Below, piece by piece: positions 17,819 to 26,950 of a stretch of DNA of 64,000 nt (position 1 is the first letter of the stretch; every line of letters starts with the position of its first letter). Source of the DNA: Pseudogracilibacillus auburnensis (GTDB lineage Bacteria; Bacillota; Bacilli; Bacillales; Amphibacillaceae); the NCBI RefSeq assembly GCF_003201975.1, contig NZ_QJJQ01000013.1, positions 62,001 through 126,000 of the forward strand. The letters run 5' to 3'. The notes below the pieces were generated by a model. It saw only the letters and a list, made by a program, of their open reading frames with translations. It was not told where the DNA came from and searched no databases. The position numbers were made by a program, and so were the translations under genes.

Positions 17819-19366
17819 TTACTTATCTACAAATGAAAGCTGTACCGGGCAAGCAAATGCTTTTTCAACATGTTTCTTTTGCTTTTCACTATATCTCACC
17901 AGCTCTGGCGCATGGTGATTCACGTATAGTTGAAAATTAAGCCCAGCGAATGAATGTTGTTTAATTCCAATGTGCGTAATCCAACATTTTTCATCAATGA
18001 ACGCATTACAAAACTTAATTAATGCTCCAAGCCTTCGCACATAACGCACTTCTTTTTTTGAAAGCATTCCTTTGTATGGCTGGAGCATATTCTTAAAGGA
18101 CTTTATACTTTTAAACGATGCCATCAATACAATGAGTAATTTTTCTTTCTGCGAATAGCCATCAAAAGTGGCACTCATCAATCTAGAGAATGTTGTACGG
18201 TGTCGTTTACTTTTTGAAATGGATTGCCCTATATAAAACAAAGCTGCTGCCTGTTCTGCAAGAAAACGTTCCTTCCGCCCAAGGTTGATGATTTCTGCAT
18301 CCTGAAACGATTGCAAAAACCGTTGAACAAGTTGTATCCGTTCTTTTGATAAACTTTTATCGACATGGTAACGATCTAAAAGACGATTAGTGCCACGTAA
18401 TTTCACCCGTTCTTTTAAACGAAAGTTCTTATCAAGAGTAGTAGCCACAGCCTCTTTTGAAGGTAACATATCATATAAAACACCCTCACGAATTCCACGT
18501 GTATTGACAATAAAACGACTTGTTCCCGCCCATTCTCCAACGGCACAAAAAACTTCCAAGACAATATTCATTAGATCTGCTCGTTCTCGGGATAACACGT
18601 CAATATTCATTATTTCACGCTCGTTTAGCTTTCCAAAAGACGTGCGGATGCGAGCAATTGTTGTACACCTAATTTCCGCGGCATGAATCTCGATTTGAAC
18701 AGAATCTTCATATAATGTGGAAAGCTGCGCTAACTGGCGAGCATTACCACCGAGTCCCGCAATGATACCTCCAACATTTTTTAACCATGGTACACCTTGT
18801 AGCTCTTTTTTTAAGTAATTTCGTAGTTGCAAACGTTGCTCAAAAGGAATCACAGCCCCTTTTGCATAAGACTTTTGGAGTGTTACCGCACCAAAAGGAA
18901 AACTATGAGCTTGAACGAGTTTTCTTTTTTTAAACAATGTTACCTCAGTGCTCGCTCCACCTAAGTCAATCGTAATACCACGATCATAAGAAAGCGCCTC
19001 CGTAGCAGATAAACAGCCATAATACGCTTCTTTTTCTTCCTCTAATACTTCTACTGTGAAGCCAATTTTTTCATCTATTTTTCGGATGATTTCTCCACGA
19101 TTTTTTGCCATTCGAATCGCCGCTGTTGCTAAACAACGAACCTCACAGTTGTCGTAAGCTTGTATGAGTTTACGACAAGACTTAAGTGTATCGATTAAAA
19201 TGTTGATTCCCGTTTCTGATAATGCACCATCATCATCAAAATGCTTACCAAGACGAGCAGTCACCTTAAAGTCATCAACTGGATGAAAACTCGACTGGCG
19301 TATTTCATAAATAACGAGTCTAATTGTATTTGAACCTATATCGATAATGCCAATCATGCGATCCAT
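17819..19366 (-). CDS. ppx: Exopolyphosphatase Ppx/GppA family
   Basis: Releases phosphate from the ends of polyphosphate; relatives also hydrolyse pppGpp. The 515 residues are the long form with an actin-like ATPase fold (DIGSNTIRLVIYE, then IDLGGASTEVTLF) and a C-terminal HD-like helical domain (about 320-515). It is the first gene of the pair with ppk. The ATG at 19366 gives MDRMIGIIDIGSN; the second ATG three codons in is an equally possible start. Confidence 0.93.
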   Translation of the reverse strand: MDRMIGIIDIGSNTIRLVIYEIRQSSFHPVDDFKVTARLGKHFDDDGALSETGINILIDTLKSCRKLIQAYDNCEVRCLATAAIRMAKNRGEIIRKIDEKIGFTVEVLEEEKEAYYGCLSATEALSYDRGITIDLGGASTEVTLFKKRKLVQAHSFPFGAVTLQKSYAKGAVIPFEQRLQLRNYLKKELQGVPWLKNVGGIIAGLGGNARQLAQLSTLYEDSVQIEIHAAEIRCTTIARIRTSFGKLNEREIMNIDVLSRERADLMNIVLEVFCAVGEWAGTSRFIVNTRGIREGVLYDMLPSKEAVATTLDKNFRLKERVKLRGTNRLLDRYHVDKSLSKERIQLVQRFLQSFQDAEIINLGRKERFLAEQAAALFYIGQSISKSKRHRTTFSRLMSATFDGYSQKEKLLIVLMASFKSIKSFKNMLQPYKGMLSKKEVRYVRRLGALIKFCNAFIDEKCWITHIGIKQHSFAGLNFQLYVNHHAPELVRYSEKQKKHVEKAFACPVQLSFVDK

Positions 19367-19842
19367 TCTGTGACATCTCTTTTCCTATATTTCTAGCGTC
19401 ATATTGATGTGTTTTAAAACACATCAAACGACCTATTTCGAGCGTACCATTCAATTGTAAAAAGAAGGTTGAGGGATTGTTAATTTAAGGTAAAGTTGAG
19501 GATTAATCTAGATAGCTTTATTTTATGAAAATATAATCGAATCCTTTCCGCTTAAGTGTATAAGATGCAAAAACAAGGTATGTAATGAATATTGGTGGAA
19601 ACAGAGGTTGGTTACCATGTGATAGGGATTTTTCACACTGTTTTGTGGTGAATGAATCGTTTCAAATAATTGCTTTAAATAAAATATGTGTAACAAATGA
19701 CACCTTTATACATGTCTTTAATTATTTGGATACTACGCATATAAAAAACTGTTCCATACATGTACATAGAACAGTCATCATTAGACGAAACTCCGGTAAC
19801 TACCGGAACAACGGTTTTATTTAATTTTTCCTATAGGCGTAT
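19367..19842. other. Intergenic region between ppx and ybaK-like gene
   Basis: Contains the ybaK-side terminator and, at 19793-19808, a small TCCGGTA / TACCGGA hairpin. The open frame at 19585-19824 has no ribosome site and is not supported. Confidence 0.5.
19742..19775 (-). terminator. Terminator of the YbaK-type gene
   Basis: Minus strand stem ACTGTTC / GAACAGT, extended by an AT-rich inner stem, followed by TTTTTTAT. Confidence 0.8.
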
Positions 19843-20292
19843 TCAAAAATCTAATAGTTTGATGTCTTCATTTAACTCTTTTAATGCTCTAGGTTCGATT
19901 TTTAATGTATAATCATTATAACCAATACCACCATAAATAAAATCATATTTAAAAAGCTGTTTATCTATTAAGCACGGTAAATCAAGACCTATCATAGGAA
20001 CGCTTCCTACTTCATAACCTGTCACTTTTTTAACTTCCTTCCTTGACGCTAATTTAACTGAGCTACACTCTAAAACATCCGACATTTCTTCAAAATCTAC
20101 TTTCTCATGTGCCCCTGAAATAATGAAGGCAAAGAACCCTTTATTCGTTTTTAGGATTAATGTTGGTGCCGTTTGACCTATCTCAATCCCAAAGTAGTCT
20201 GCACCATCTTTTGCAGATAATAATGGACGCTCGTGTCTAATTACCTCATAGTTAAATGGTCTATTTTTCAGTATTTCTTGCAATTTTTTCAT
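19843..20292 (-). CDS. YbaK/EbsC-type aminoacyl-tRNA deacylase
   Basis: About 149 residues of the fold that hydrolyses mischarged aminoacyl-tRNAs such as Cys-tRNA(Pro). Family features are LKTNKGFFAFIISGAHEKVD with the conserved lysine, LASRKEVKKVTGYEVGSVPMIG with the conserved GxxxG-type loop, and IYGGIGYNDYTLKI near the end. The start is the ATG at 20292 five bases after GGAGG; the longer frame to 20304 would place the ribosome site inside the gene. It is a stand-alone editing factor; its substrate cannot be predicted. Confidence 0.85.
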   Translation of the reverse strand: MKKLQEILKNRPFNYEVIRHERPLLSAKDGADYFGIEIGQTAPTLILKTNKGFFAFIISGAHEKVDFEEMSDVLECSSVKLASRKEVKKVTGYEVGSVPMIGLDLPCLIDKQLFKYDFIYGGIGYNDYTLKIEPRALKELNEDIKLLDF

Positions 20293-20453
20293 AATATCCT
20301 CCAAAGTAATACTTTGATTATTTCATCAACTAATTTCAATATATCTAACTATGGATAAATTTTCCGAAAAAAAATATTAAGGAACGTTGCGATACTCTAA
20401 TCATCTATTAATGTCCATTGCATAAAATAGCTTAACACCTTCATTCGTTTTTT

Positions 20454-20867
20454 CTAACGTGGTGAATAAGTTGCCATTTGTCCTAAAGGATAACTATATA
20501 CAATTTCTTCATCGAATGTAACATAATTAAGGTATACCATTAAGAGTAGATACCGTTTACCTGTTTGTGGGTCACTAAGTACAATATGGTCCCGACCTGC
20601 CGCTTCAATAATTCCGGTAAAAACCTTTTGATCACCATCGAAAGTCATGTACACCGTTGCTAATTTTCCCCTGTTTAACCGTAAAATGTTTTCAATGAAT
20701 GATTGTTCAATAGGGAGTTGCCCCATTACTCCTGGTTGAGAAATTGGTGTTGTAGGTGTTGGTGTAGGTGTAGCTGGTGTAAATTCTGACGCTTGAACAC
20801 CTGGAACTTGCCATGGTGGCATACCCTCCATCAAAAAAGGTTGTCGATAAGGTTGATTATACATCAT
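20454..20867 (-). CDS. gerQ: Spore coat protein GerQ
   Basis: A 137-residue coat protein needed for localisation of CwlJ and for germination with calcium-dipicolinate. The N-terminal half is a low-complexity Pro/Thr/Gln region (PTPTPTTP), and the C-terminal half holds the GerQ domain (QSFIENILRLNRGKLATVY, then HIVLSDPQTGKRYLLLMVYL). It lies 8 bases downstream of cwlJ, the expected operon partner, and is presumably made in the mother cell. Lysines and glutamines in it are transglutaminase targets in B. subtilis. Confidence 0.95.
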   Translation of the reverse strand: MMYNQPYRQPFLMEGMPPWQVPGVQASEFTPATPTPTPTTPISQPGVMGQLPIEQSFIENILRLNRGKLATVYMTFDGDQKVFTGIIEAAGRDHIVLSDPQTGKRYLLLMVYLNYVTFDEEIVYSYPLGQMATYSPR

Positions 20868-20875
20868 ATTTCCTC

Positions 20876-21307
20876 CTAAAATGTGTTATATACTCCCGGA
20901 CAATCAGATTCAGTTGGTTGGTAAAAACAATGAGATTTATATCTACCTACATTCCACTGATCAAACCATTGTGCAGGACAATCAGCAGCTGGTTGAAAAA
21001 ACCATAAGGAATAAGAAGCTGGGTGATATCGTTTCCCGCTAATAACTTCTCTAGCTAACCGGATATCAATGGGACGGGCCCTTTGATAAAAATAACCTTT
21101 TTGAGTAGCTTCAAAACCGCCAGGCGATTGAAAAACCATGTCACTAACAGTACGAAGCTGTGTAAAATCCAAGCAATTACTTCGAACACGGTTTACTCCC
21201 ACGTTTCCGACCATTAACATTCCGAGGTCCCCTTCACCTTCAGCTTCTGCTCTAATCAATCGCGCTAAAAGCTCCACGTCTTCTTCCGTTGCTGGAATAA
21301 CTCCCAT
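20876..21307 (-). CDS. cwlJ: Spore cortex-lytic hydrolase CwlJ
   Basis: Degrades cortex peptidoglycan during germination. The 143-residue protein is a single SleB-type domain: ELLARLIRAEAEGEGDLGMLMVGNV with the catalytic Glu, then FEATQKGYFY and ARPIDIRLAREVISGKRYHP. No signal peptide is present, as expected, since GerQ holds it in the coat. The ATG at 21307 follows GGGGAGGTGAAG; the frame upstream begins with a GTG inside that ribosome site and is not the start. Confidence 0.95.
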   Translation of the reverse strand: MGVIPATEEDVELLARLIRAEAEGEGDLGMLMVGNVGVNRVRSNCLDFTQLRTVSDMVFQSPGGFEATQKGYFYQRARPIDIRLAREVISGKRYHPASYSLWFFQPAADCPAQWFDQWNVGRYKSHCFYQPTESDCPGVYNTF

Positions 21308-21558
21308 AATCTTCACCTCCCCCTATTCCTTATGCTATTAAATGAACAATTAATTGGTATTTTGTCCTTAGGAAATCGACATGGATTAATATCCTGACAG
21401 AACATTGCTTCCATACATACACGTTTTATTTGATTCACCTGTCGTACACGAAAATTGAATCGATAAATCAGATCAAAAGCAAATAGGTGAAGTCTAGAAA
21501 AAATATTTGAAGTTTAACACAAAAGATATCTAGGGGTAGCCAAGACAATTCCCGGCGC

Positions 21559-21675
21559 TAAAAAGCCCCTCCCTGATTGCTCGGATAGAGGCTTGTAAAG
21601 GTTGATATAACACTTGATTAGCATTTTTGGGGAATATGAAGCACGTCTTGATCCTCTAAGACTGCATTTCTTACG
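21559..21675 (-). pseudogene. Decayed copy of rpsI 3' end plus terminator (relic C)
   Basis: Read on the minus strand, RKKCSLRGSRRASYSPK matches the S9 tail [18 protein letters not shown] at about 53 bases of DNA, and it is followed, as in rpsI, by a terminator-like hairpin (AAGCCTCT ... GGGAGGGGCTTTTT). The S9 stop codon is lost. It shares sequence features with the relic at 31.3 kb that the true rpsI lacks (GCACGTCTTG on the plus strand, and TTGATATAA between tail and hairpin). Confidence 0.75.
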
Positions 21676-21865
21676 TTTGATAATTAATAGGTATTCAAAT
21701 GAAGCCATGTATGTTCACACATCTTAATAACATTAATGTGTTTGTTAGATTTTAATTTCGTACGTTGTCATCCACTATCACTAAAGGATAATCATAAAGG
21801 ATTACAATATCGCTGGTCGGTAGTGAGCAAGGAGCAATGAACCTCTCGTCCCAAGATATTAGTTG

Positions 21866-21897
21866 TTGTTTTTTTAGTGTATTACAGATATAATACA
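21866..21897 (+). promoter_or_regulatory. Promoter overlapped by a TGTATTA/TAATACA operator dyad
   Basis: TTGTTT (21866-21871), a 17-bp spacer and TATAAT (21889-21894). A perfect dyad TGTATTA, six-base spacer, TAATACA (21878-21897) covers the -10. Dyads of this form resemble sites of YtrA-type GntR repressors. No such regulator gene is in the window. Confidence 0.6.
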
Positions 21898-21978
21898 TTT
21901 AATTATTGTCTCAATAATTTAATACAGTACGTTTATGAAAAAATAAAATGAGGTGATAGATTATATCCAATAATTTAC

Positions 21979-22007
21979 TTGGATTACAGATAACGGTCAT
22001 ATATAAT
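21979..22007 (+). promoter_or_regulatory. Second promoter candidate for the ABC-PASTA operon
   Basis: TTGGAT (21979-21984), a 17-bp spacer and TATAAT (22002-22007), 68 bases before the permease start. Confidence 0.55.
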
Positions 22008-22074
22008 GGATGTATATAATTAGACTTTTGGGAAAATTAAAAGTGGAAATGAAATTTTAGTGAGGGGGTTTGTA

Positions 22075-23544
22075 ATGAATTTTTTAAAACGTGGATTTTT
22101 AAGTATTACAAGAAAAAAAGGGAAATCATTAATTTTATTAGCCGTTATTTTTATCCTAGGAAATTTAATAGCAGGAGCAATTTCTATTCAACAAGCAACT
22201 GGTAATGTGGAAAAGAATATTAAAGAAAGACTGGGAGCTGCGGCAACGGTTGAGCTTGATTATGAAGAATTAGATACGCTAAGTGACGAAGAGTGGGAAA
22301 GTATAGAGTTTGAAGACATAGACATTGAGTTAATTAAAAAAATTGGTGAACTTTCCTATGTGAAATATTATGATTATAGTATGGCTACCCATCTAGGATC
22401 AGAGAGCATGGAGAGTTATCAGGGTGATAACGAGGATGAAGATTTTGTTTCGATGGGTCCTAGTATGGACTTTATGCTGAAAGGAATTAACTATGCTCCT
22501 GTGATTGACTTTGAAGAACAGAAGGGCAAATTAATCGATGGCCGTGTTTTTACACAGGAAGAGATAGATAATGGCACTTCTGTAGCGATTATTTCAAAAA
22601 AATTGGCAGAAAAAAATAATCTGCATGTAGGAGATACGTTTACATTAGAAAATGCAGTCTATGATTATGATGATGAAACAGGAGATGAAGAGTTAATTAC
22701 ATCCCGGGATGTTGTATTGGAAATTATCGGATTATTTGAACCTCAATCAATCAAAGAAAACGAGGGTGATAGTTCGGATCATGGTATGATTGATTTTATG
22801 AACATTGAGTATCAAAATACCGTGTATGTTTCAAATGAAATTGTCGCTAGTGAAAATAAATTTAATTGGGAAGAATATTCGAAAGTAGATGAAGAGTTTG
22901 CCGAAATGATAGAAGAGGAAGAGGGATCTTTCGAATATTACACGCCAATGTTTGTCTTAAACAGCCCTGAAGATACGGACGCATTTGTGGAAGAGGTAAC
23001 ACCATTGTTGCCAGAGTTTTATACAGTAATCAGTGCTGCCGATCAATATGATAGCATTTCAGGGTCGATGGAATCCATGTCCAAACTATCAAAATATGTT
23101 TTAATTGTTGCAGTAATTGCAACGGTATTAATCACTGGTTTAGTAGTTTTACTATTTCTGAGGGATCGAAAACGTGAATTGGGTATTTACTTATCCTTAG
23201 GAGAACGACGGGGCCGTGTTGTCGGGCAAGTACTAATCGAAGTAATGGTTGTTGCGTTCATTGGTATTACTATATCCTTATTCAGCGGAAACCTCTTAGC
23301 TGGACAGATATCTGATACGCTGATGAAAGCAGATGATAAAAATTCGTCTTTTGAAGATGTTATCTATTATAGTGAGATTCAAACAGATTTGACAACGGAA
23401 GACGTATTGGATTCTTATGAGGTAAACCTTAATTCGAGTTATATTATAGGGTTCTATGTAATAGGTTTGTTAACTATTTTAATTTCAACGGTTATTCCAT
23501 TAATTTATATTGTAAGGCTAAATCCGAAGAAAATACTGATGTAA
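22075..23544 (+). CDS. FtsX-like ABC transporter permease
   Basis: A 489-residue MacB/FtsX-type permease. One membrane segment near residues 18-38 (LILLAVIFILGNLIAGAI) is followed by a very acidic outer domain of about 310 residues and three more segments (about 341-363, 385-408, 455-480), a four-segment mechanotransmission layout. This suggests a function other than ordinary import, such as peptide defence or envelope signalling. The ATG at 22075 follows GAGGGGG; the GTG upstream lies in that site. It is the first gene of an operon with the ATPase (15 bases on) and a PASTA protein. Confidence 0.88.
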   Translation: MNFLKRGFLSITRKKGKSLILLAVIFILGNLIAGAISIQQATGNVEKNIKERLGAAATVELDYEELDTLSDEEWESIEFEDIDIELIKKIGELSYVKYYDYSMATHLGSESMESYQGDNEDEDFVSMGPSMDFMLKGINYAPVIDFEEQKGKLIDGRVFTQEEIDNGTSVAIISKKLAEKNNLHVGDTFTLENAVYDYDDETGDEELITSRDVVLEIIGLFEPQSIKENEGDSSDHGMIDFMNIEYQNTVYVSNEIVASENKFNWEEYSKVDEEFAEMIEEEEGSFEYYTPMFVLNSPEDTDAFVEEVTPLLPEFYTVISAADQYDSISGSMESMSKLSKYVLIVAVIATVLITGLVVLLFLRDRKRELGIYLSLGERRGRVVGQVLIEVMVVAFIGITISLFSGNLLAGQISDTLMKADDKNSSFEDVIYYSEIQTDLTTEDVLDSYEVNLNSSYIIGFYVIGLLTILISTVIPLIYIVRLNPKKILM

Positions 23545-23559
23545 TAGAGAGGTGAGATT

Positions 23560-24231
23560 ATGATATTAGAAGCGAAAGATTTAAGTTATTATTATCAAGA
23601 TGGCGAGCAACGTCGTTATATTTTAAAAGATACATCTATCTCTTTTGAAAAAGGAAAATTTTATACCATTTTGGGGCAATCGGGTTCAGGTAAAACGACC
23701 TTGTTATCATTACTCAGTGCCTTAGATTCGCCTCATGGTGGTGCAGTAATGTTTAAAGAAGAAGACATTAAAAAGATTGGCTACGAAAGATATCGACGCA
23801 ATAACGTCGGGATTATCTTTCAAAGTTATAATCTAATTCCAACCTTTACAGCTTTAGAAAATGTACTAGTTCCTATGTCGATTACCGAAAATGAAATTCC
23901 AGAAGATACAAAGAATGTAGCCTATAATTTACTAGATTACATCGGGATTGTAAAAAGTAAAGCAGATCGCCCCGTTAATAAACTTTCCGGTGGAGAGCAG
24001 CAGCGTGTAGCTATTGCCCGCGCACTGGCGACCAATGTGGAATTAATTCTTGCCGATGAGCCAACAGGAAATCTTGATGAAGAGATGGAACAGGAAATCA
24101 TTGATATCTTTAAAAGATTGGCACATGAGCACGAGAAATGCGTCATTGTGGTAACACACTCTAATGAAATTGCTTTGCAGTCTGATCAGGCTTTCCATTT
24201 AAGGAAGGGTGTACTGTCTTCCTATGAGTGA
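23560..24231 (+). CDS. ABC transporter ATP-binding protein, LolD/MacB type
   Basis: A 223-residue ATPase that drives the upstream permease. It has Walker [10 protein letters not shown], the Q-loop in [10 protein letters not shown], the signature LSGGEQQR, Walker [13 protein letters not shown] and a switch His in VVTHSNE. Its stop overlaps the start of the PASTA gene by eight bases, so all three are probably made in fixed ratio. Confidence 0.93.
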   Translation: MILEAKDLSYYYQDGEQRRYILKDTSISFEKGKFYTILGQSGSGKTTLLSLLSALDSPHGGAVMFKEEDIKKIGYERYRRNNVGIIFQSYNLIPTFTALENVLVPMSITENEIPEDTKNVAYNLLDYIGIVKSKADRPVNKLSGGEQQRVAIARALATNVELILADEPTGNLDEEMEQEIIDIFKRLAHEHEKCVIVVTHSNEIALQSDQAFHLRKGVLSSYE

Positions 24232-25720
24232 CTTTTTATCAAAATTTAACAAAGACAAGTACCAAGACATGGTGAATGAACAAGAAGACAAACAGGTAAA
24301 AGATGAGAAAATAGAGAATCAAGAGAATACAGAACCGCAGCAAAAGCAGGAAGAACAAGCTTCTGCTGCGGAAGAGAAAGAAGCAGTATCTAAGCGTGAT
24401 ACTCCGCTTAAGTCAAATCCTAATCCTGTCGCTTCTAGAAGTAGTCGCCGACAGGATGCGGAAGAAGAGGTTGAAATTGATTTAGATTATCAAAAGAAAA
24501 AGAGACGTCAGATGTGGCTGATTATTGCAGGATCTGTTTTAGCCTGTATGCTGATTTTCCTCATTTATCATAAGCTTGTCCATGTGAAGGTGGAAGATTT
24601 TGTGGACAAGCCTGTTGCAGATGCTCGCGCTTGGGCGAAAGAAAATGATGTGGAAATTGAGCTAGAACAAGAACATAGTATGGAACATGATGCAAATCAG
24701 ATTATTTCGCAGAGTGTAGCTGCTGGAAAGAAAATACGTAAAGGGAAGACACTCGAATTAGTTAGTAGTTTAGGACCAGATCCAGAAGAGGTTATCCCAC
24801 TTGCTGATTTTTCGAAAATGGATCGAGTAGAAGCAGAAGAGTGGATTGACGAGAATAAGGCGGAAAACCTGCAACTGGTCGCGGAGTATAGTGATGATAT
24901 TAAAGATGGAAAATTTATTAAGTTTACCATCAAAGACAGTGGAATTGATGAATCAGAATACCAACGTAAAGACAGTGCTGCCGTCTATTATTCAAAAGGG
25001 AAAGAAGTCTTCGAAAAGAATATCACCATCCCTGATTTTACGGGAACTCCCAAAGAAGAAGTAGAAAAATGGGCAAAAACCAATGAAATTAAAATGAAGT
25101 ACAAAGAGAAGGACTCTGACAGTGTCGAAGCAGGCCATATTATTAGTCAAAGCAAAAAAGCAGATGAAATGATTGCGAAAAGGGACAAGATGAAAGTTGT
25201 TGTATCTCTAGGTGAAGCCACAGTAGTTCCGAACTTTTGGGGACTGACAGCCGAGGAAGCTACTAGCAATTATCCAGATTTAGATGTGATAGTAAAGCAT
25301 GTATTTAACGCAGATGCTCCTTATGGAACACTTATTTCCCAATCTGTTAAAGCTGATACAAAGTTAACGGAGAATGATAATAAAAGTGTGACAGTTACTT
25401 ATTCGCAAGGTAGGCCTTATTTACATGATTTTCGTGGGCAACTAGAAGGTGATTTGCCGAGATTATTTTATGAAGAATACCAATCAAAAGGTGCGAATAT
25501 TAAATACTATGTTAAGTTTGTCGATGCACCTGAGGTAAAGGGAACCGTGGTCGGTATGAGTAAATTTAATGAGTTTGTACCAATGACTTACACTGTAGAG
25601 ATTAGAATTAGTAATAATGCTTCAGCACCTCCTAATCCACCAGATTTTTTCGATGATGAACCAGGTGGAGACGGAGGACCTGTAGAAATAGAAGAACCAG
25701 AGCAACCTATAGAAAAATAA
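24224..25720 (+). CDS. Single-pass membrane protein with PASTA repeats
   Basis: About 498 residues. A charged cytoplasmic region (1-100, rich in Glu/Gln/Lys) leads to one membrane helix (MWLIIAGSVLACMLIFLIYH). Outside are about four PASTA-type modules (VEDFVDKPVADARAWAKEND, IPDFTGTPKEEVEKWAK, VPNFWGLTAEEA, and the ISQS signature three times), then a Pro/Glu/Gly-rich tail. PASTA modules bind peptidoglycan or muropeptides, so it may sense the wall for the ABC transporter encoded with it. There is no kinase domain. The ATG at 24224 lies inside the end of the ATPase gene. Confidence 0.85.
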   Translation: MSDFLSKFNKDKYQDMVNEQEDKQVKDEKIENQENTEPQQKQEEQASAAEEKEAVSKRDTPLKSNPNPVASRSSRRQDAEEEVEIDLDYQKKKRRQMWLIIAGSVLACMLIFLIYHKLVHVKVEDFVDKPVADARAWAKENDVEIELEQEHSMEHDANQIISQSVAAGKKIRKGKTLELVSSLGPDPEEVIPLADFSKMDRVEAEEWIDENKAENLQLVAEYSDDIKDGKFIKFTIKDSGIDESEYQRKDSAAVYYSKGKEVFEKNITIPDFTGTPKEEVEKWAKTNEIKMKYKEKDSDSVEAGHIISQSKKADEMIAKRDKMKVVVSLGEATVVPNFWGLTAEEATSNYPDLDVIVKHVFNADAPYGTLISQSVKADTKLTENDNKSVTVTYSQGRPYLHDFRGQLEGDLPRLFYEEYQSKGANIKYYVKFVDAPEVKGTVVGMSKFNEFVPMTYTVEIRISNNASAPPNPPDFFDDEPGGDGGPVEIEEPEQPIEK

Positions 25721-26199
25721 GCATTATTCCAAGCGTGTATTCTGCACCTACAAATTCAACTTGATATTTTTTCTGAACAAAGATCTTATCCATTCTGCGA
25801 TTGCTAGATTTTTCATTAGGTATAGAAGTAATTTTAGTAGTTACAGACCTAATAAAAAAAGCTTTTACTAATACTGGCATCCTTGTTAAGAGCACATTAA
25901 AAAAGAGTAAAGCAACCAGAAGGTGATTTCTATATTGTGTAGGGGTCATCTTCTTTAAATTCCATTGACAACGATTTTTGATGTAGGTCATATAATGCTT
26001 AATATTTACTTTTCAATTCGTTTAATGTGTTTTACAACTTACTTAAAGATTCTAAAAATAATACAAGTTTCAAAGTGAAATAATTATTTAATTTTCAGAA
26101 TATTAATGTTATACATTTTTACAATAAAGGAAAGGAGACTCTAGTTAAGAAGGGATAAAACGGAGGATCTTTATAACCATTACAAAAGGAGGCATTAAA
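25721..26199. other. Intergenic region with transposase remnant
   Basis: Apart from the IS3-type remnant at 25918-25991 this AT-rich stretch holds only the ribosome site of the next gene. No terminator is evident after the PASTA gene. Confidence 0.5.
25918..25991 (-). mobile_element. Remnant of IS3-family transposase C-terminus (copy 1)
   Basis: On the minus strand CQWNLKKMTPTQYRNHLL matches the conserved end of IS150-group OrfB transposases (rich in Trp, then KMTPxQYR). Nothing else of the element remains. A second, about 85 percent identical remnant in the same orientation is at 26951-27002. Confidence 0.7.
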
Positions 26200-26874
26200 A
26201 TAAACAAGATGCTATTAAGATTTGTTATTGCTTTAATTTTGTTCGGTTTAGTTATAACACCTACTAGCATGGTACTAGCTGAAACAGAAGTTACACTGGA
26301 TAAAGAACAAGAACCAATTAAGTTGTACTATGAAGATTTTCTTAACGAGGAAGAATTAAACGAAAAGGTAACCGATGTATTAAAAGATGATTCAGTTTCC
26401 GGGGTTTTGGTTGTTCACAAAGAAGAGTATCCAGATTTTTCACTTTCTAAATTCCCTGTTGGAACATGGAAACCTTATAAAAATGGACAAATTAGGTATA
26501 ACGGTCCGAGAAGTGACACCTATAGTAGCACTGTAAATGTTGTTGCTGGTGATCCAGGAATAACAATGGATCTAAAGTATTCTAGTACTCATTCTTCAAC
26601 TTATTCCGGAAGCTTTGGATTAGATGCTGCTGTAGGCATAAGTGCTGCTGTTGGTTTTCCTGTTACCGGTTCTAATTCAGTATCACTCTCAGGTACTTAT
26701 AAAGTCCCTTCAGAACATAATGGTAAAACAGTTAAGAGAGCTACTCTTAGGGTAAAAGTTGTGTATGCTAATCATTCTTACACAGTTAGAAACAATAGTT
26801 ATCCTAAAGGTAAAACAGGTACTGCAAAAAAACCTTATGGAGTCTACTATCAGAAAACTTTTACTTACAAGTAA
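26200..26874 (+). CDS. Exported beta-rich protein of unknown function
   Basis: About 221-224 residues. A signal peptide (LLRFVIALILFGLVITPTSMVLA) is followed by an acidic segment and a Ser/Thr/Gly/Val-rich region (about 95-170) of alternating pattern, which looks like a beta-sandwich secreted or pore-forming type of protein; no family was recognised. The first ATG is at 26209, 16 bases after the perfect GGAGG, which is too far. An in-frame ATA at 26200 is seven bases from it and would give Met-Asn-Lys-Met, a normal start if the codon were ATG. The start used is therefore uncertain. Confidence 0.65.
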   Translation: MNKMLLRFVIALILFGLVITPTSMVLAETEVTLDKEQEPIKLYYEDFLNEEELNEKVTDVLKDDSVSGVLVVHKEEYPDFSLSKFPVGTWKPYKNGQIRYNGPRSDTYSSTVNVVAGDPGITMDLKYSSTHSSTYSGSFGLDAAVGISAAVGFPVTGSNSVSLSGTYKVPSEHNGKTVKRATLRVKVVYANHSYTVRNNSYPKGKTGTAKKPYGVYYQKTFTYK

Positions 26875-26881
26875 TTTAGGG

Positions 26882-26928
26882 ATCAGCCTGTTTCAGAAAC
26901 CCGCGCTTGGGCGAAGGTAGTCAAGTCA
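26882..26928 (+). pseudogene. Fragment of a PASTA-protein gene
   Basis: DQPVSETRAWAK parallels DKPVADARAWAK of the PASTA protein at about 24600, with clear DNA identity over about 37 bases including CGCGCTTGGGCGAA. It lies directly after the stop of the exported protein and has no start. Confidence 0.6.
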
Positions 26929-26950
26929 CATTTAAAAATGAGTTAAGCAC

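Larger units (their letters stand above)
21317..22074. other. Intergenic region with rpsI relic and promoters
   Basis: About 750 bases between the minus-strand cwlJ and the plus-strand ABC operon. It holds a decayed copy of the rpsI 3' end and terminator (21559-21675) and two promoter candidates (21866-21897 and 21979-22007). The frame at 21514-21708 runs over the relic and is not a gene in its present form. Confidence 0.6.

Noticed and set aside
19585-19824. A 79-residue plus-strand frame
   Set aside because: It runs over the terminator of the opposite gene and has no protein-like pattern.
21514-21708. A 64-residue minus-strand frame
   Set aside because: It is the rpsI relic C read through the lost stop into the terminator; not a gene of its own.
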